A DNA stretch of 6,680 nt from NCBI GenBank assembly GCA_014376425.1, contig JACMRO010000569.1, forward strand, positions 1 through 6,680, read 5' to 3'. Positions 5,178 to 6,680 of this stretch are shown piece after piece; position 1 is the first letter of the stretch; each line of letters opens with the position of its first letter. This stretch comes from Rubritepida sp. (GTDB taxonomy: Bacteria; Pseudomonadota; Alphaproteobacteria; Acetobacterales; Acetobacteraceae). Under the pieces are notes generated by a model. It saw only the letters and a program-made list of their open reading frames with translations. It was not told the origin of the DNA and did not search any database. The translations under genes were made by a program, and so were the position numbers.

Positions 5178-6680
5178 GCGGCATTGTCACCGAATCGCGC
5201 AGCGCGTCCATGCGGGTTCGCGCGGCAGCCAGGTTGCGGGCCTTGATGTGGCCGTAGCCCTTGATGCCACCCGCCGCCTCGGCCCATTCGCAGACGGTGT
5301 CGTGATGCGTGGCCATCCACGGCAGCAACGCCTCCAGCCCCGCCATGTACTCGCCCGGCAGCGCGGCCTCGACCCGCCTTTCCTCGGCGTACCCGAACGG
5401 GTCCAGCACCGTGCCGCGCAGCACGCGGCCGTGCCGCAGCCAACCCATGGCGCGCAGCATCCACGGTCCGAAGGCGCGTTTCTTCCCGCCCATGAAGGGC
5501 GGCGCCAGATGCAATTCGATGCGCGTCGTACCGGTAAAACGGTCGCGCAGCTGGGCTTGCCATTCGGGCAGCGAATGCAGGCGGGCGACCTCATACTCAT
5601 CCTTGTAGGCCATCAGCCGGTATAGCTGGGTGGCGACCGCGCGGGTCAGCCGGTCGCTGCCGACGGCGGCCACCCGGGCGATGAAGGCCTCGTAGCGCGC
5701 GGCGTAGCGGCGCCCCTGGTAGGCAGTGAGATCGGTCACGCGCCGCGCGATCAAAGCGGCCGGCGTTTCCGCTGCCTGCACCCGCTCAGGCGCCAGCGCG
5801 GCGTGCCGGCCGGCGTTGAACGCGGCTTGGTTGCGGGCGATCTCGATGCCGTTCAACTCCAGCGCACGCAGAATGGCGGCGCTGCCCAGCTGCACCAGGC
5901 CGCGCTGGTAGGCGACGCCGAGCAGCCAGACATTGAGGTAGATCAGGTCGCCGAAGCGATCTTCCACCGCCCGCGCGCCGGGCAGCGCCACCACCTGGCG
6001 GCAGGCGGCTTCCAGGCTGGCGCGCATGCCCTCACCATCCAGCCGCGTTTCCGGGTTCAGCACGAATTCGGCGGTCGGCGCCACGCCTTCGCTCAGCACC
6101 GCCACGCTGCGCCCGGGCGAGAGCAAGGGCCGGGCGAATCGCCCATGCGCCACGACCAGGTCGGCGGCGATCATCAGGTCCGCCTGGCCGGCACCGATTC
6201 GCGGGCTCATCAGCGCGTCACCGTTCGGCAGCCCGACCCGCAACTGGGCGTAGACCCCGCCACCCTTCTGCGCGAGGCCCAGCGCATCGACGCTGCGCAC
6301 CGGGCGTTCCTCCAGATGCGCCGCCATGGCCAGAATGGCCGAGAGCGCTGTGACGCCCTGGCCGCCGACGCCGGCAATGACCAGGTTCCAGGGATCCGTC
6401 TGTGTCACCCGCAGCGGCTCGTCCGGCGGGGCGGTCGCCGTGGGCGCCGGCGGGCGGGCCGGCTCGGCGCCGATCAGCGACACGAAGCTGGGGCAAAAAC
6501 CGTCGACGCAGGAGAAATCCTGGTTGCAATTGCTCTGGTCGATACGGCGCTTGCGGCCGAATTCGGTCTCTATCGGCTCTACCGCGGTGCAGTTCGAGGT
6601 ACGCGAGCAGTCGCCGCAATCCTCGCATACCCGCGGGTTGATCATGATGCGCTTCGTGGCCTTCTCGGCCAGGCCGCGCT
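5161..6680 (-). CDS. Indolepyruvate:ferredoxin oxidoreductase, single-chain type, C-terminal part (5' end outside window)
   Basis: Thiamine-diphosphate and iron-sulfur enzymes of this family convert indolepyruvate and other aryl-2-oxoacids plus CoA to aryl-acyl-CoA and CO2. The frame is open to the right edge, and codons beyond the Met at 6645 read GLAEKATKRI, matching the family, so that Met is internal and the thiamine-binding half lies outside. Numbering from that Met: a ferredoxin-like Cys set C7-x2-C10-x2-C13-x5-C19; ETEFGRKRRIDQ (26-37); a second Cys group C40, C46, C51 (NCNQDFSCVDGFCPSF). A Pro/Ala linker (60-78) leads to the gamma domain with AGVGGQGV (91-98) and GLAQKGGGV. The C-terminal DUF6537-type domain (about 305-480) carries MAYKDEYEVARL, HLAPPF, FGPWML, LDPFGY and GYGHIKARN. 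The stop at 5161-5163 lies 17 nt inside the dehydrogenase gene. The aryl-2-oxoacid substrate is a family-based guess. Confidence 0.95.
   Translation of the reverse strand, partial: RGLAEKATKRIMINPRVCEDCGDCSRTSNCTAVEPIETEFGRKRRIDQSNCNQDFSCVDGFCPSFVSLIGAEPARPPAPTATAPPDEPLRVTQTDPWNLVIAGVGGQGVTALSAILAMAAHLEERPVRSVDALGLAQKGGGVYAQLRVGLPNGDALMSPRIGAGQADLMIAADLVVAHGRFARPLLSPGRSVAVLSEGVAPTAEFVLNPETRLDGEGMRASLEAACRQVVALPGARAVEDRFGDLIYLNVWLLGVAYQRGLVQLGSAAILRALELNGIEIARNQAAFNAGRHAALAPERVQAAETPAALIARRVTDLTAYQGRRYAARYEAFIARVAAVGSDRLTRAVATQLYRLMAYKDEYEVARLHSLPEWQAQLRDRFTGTTRIELHLAPPFMGGKKRAFGPWMLRAMGWLRHGRVLRGTVLDPFGYAEERRVEAALPGEYMAGLEALLPWMATHHDTVCEWAEAAGGIKGYGHIKARNLAAARTRMDALRDSVTMPHVRAA

Overview
The window is GC-rich bacterial DNA with a strong G/C bias at third codon positions. 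The gene set is a Bug-type tricarboxylate receptor, a short Caulobacter-like flagellin, a NodN-like MaoC hydratase, an ACAD8-like acyl-CoA dehydrogenase and a single-chain indolepyruvate oxidoreductase. This fits an aerobic, motile, amino-acid-degrading alphaproteobacterium, perhaps of the Acetobacteraceae or Rhodospirillales. That placement is inferred from gene style; no rRNA or other taxonomic marker is present.

Layout from left to right: (1) positions 1-170 hold no gene I can support. (2) 171-1136 (minus) encodes a periplasmic Bug/TctC solute-binding receptor. (3) 1137-1280 is a divergent intergenic region with a good sigma70-type promoter for the next gene and an unusual cluster of inverted repeats. 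(4) 1281-2249 (plus) encodes a lipoprotein with a small Cys-containing head and a long Ala/Pro-rich tail. (5) 2252-3088 (minus) encodes flagellin, convergent with the lipoprotein gene and only 2 bp from it. (6) 3208-3663 (plus) encodes a MaoC/NodN-like hydratase, divergent from flagellin. (7) 3685-4002 (minus) encodes a small, unrecognised, probably exported protein. (8) 4041-5177 (minus) encodes an isobutyryl-CoA dehydrogenase-like enzyme. (9) 5161-6680 (minus, running off the right edge) encodes the C-terminal part of an indolepyruvate:ferredoxin oxidoreductase.

The right-hand minus-strand genes look like one transcription unit read right to left: oxidoreductase, then acyl-CoA dehydrogenase (17 nt overlap), then possibly the small exported protein after a 38 bp gap. 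The first two fit amino-acid catabolism: oxidative decarboxylation of aryl-2-oxoacids to aryl-acyl-CoA, and dehydrogenation of a branched short-chain acyl-CoA. The other genes are mostly single-gene units in alternating orientation, with no clear common pathway. I see no CRISPR array, transposase, phage gene, tRNA or rRNA. Most of the window is ordinary chromosomal sequence. The least explained signals are the repeat array at 1151-1229 and the two exported proteins of unknown function.
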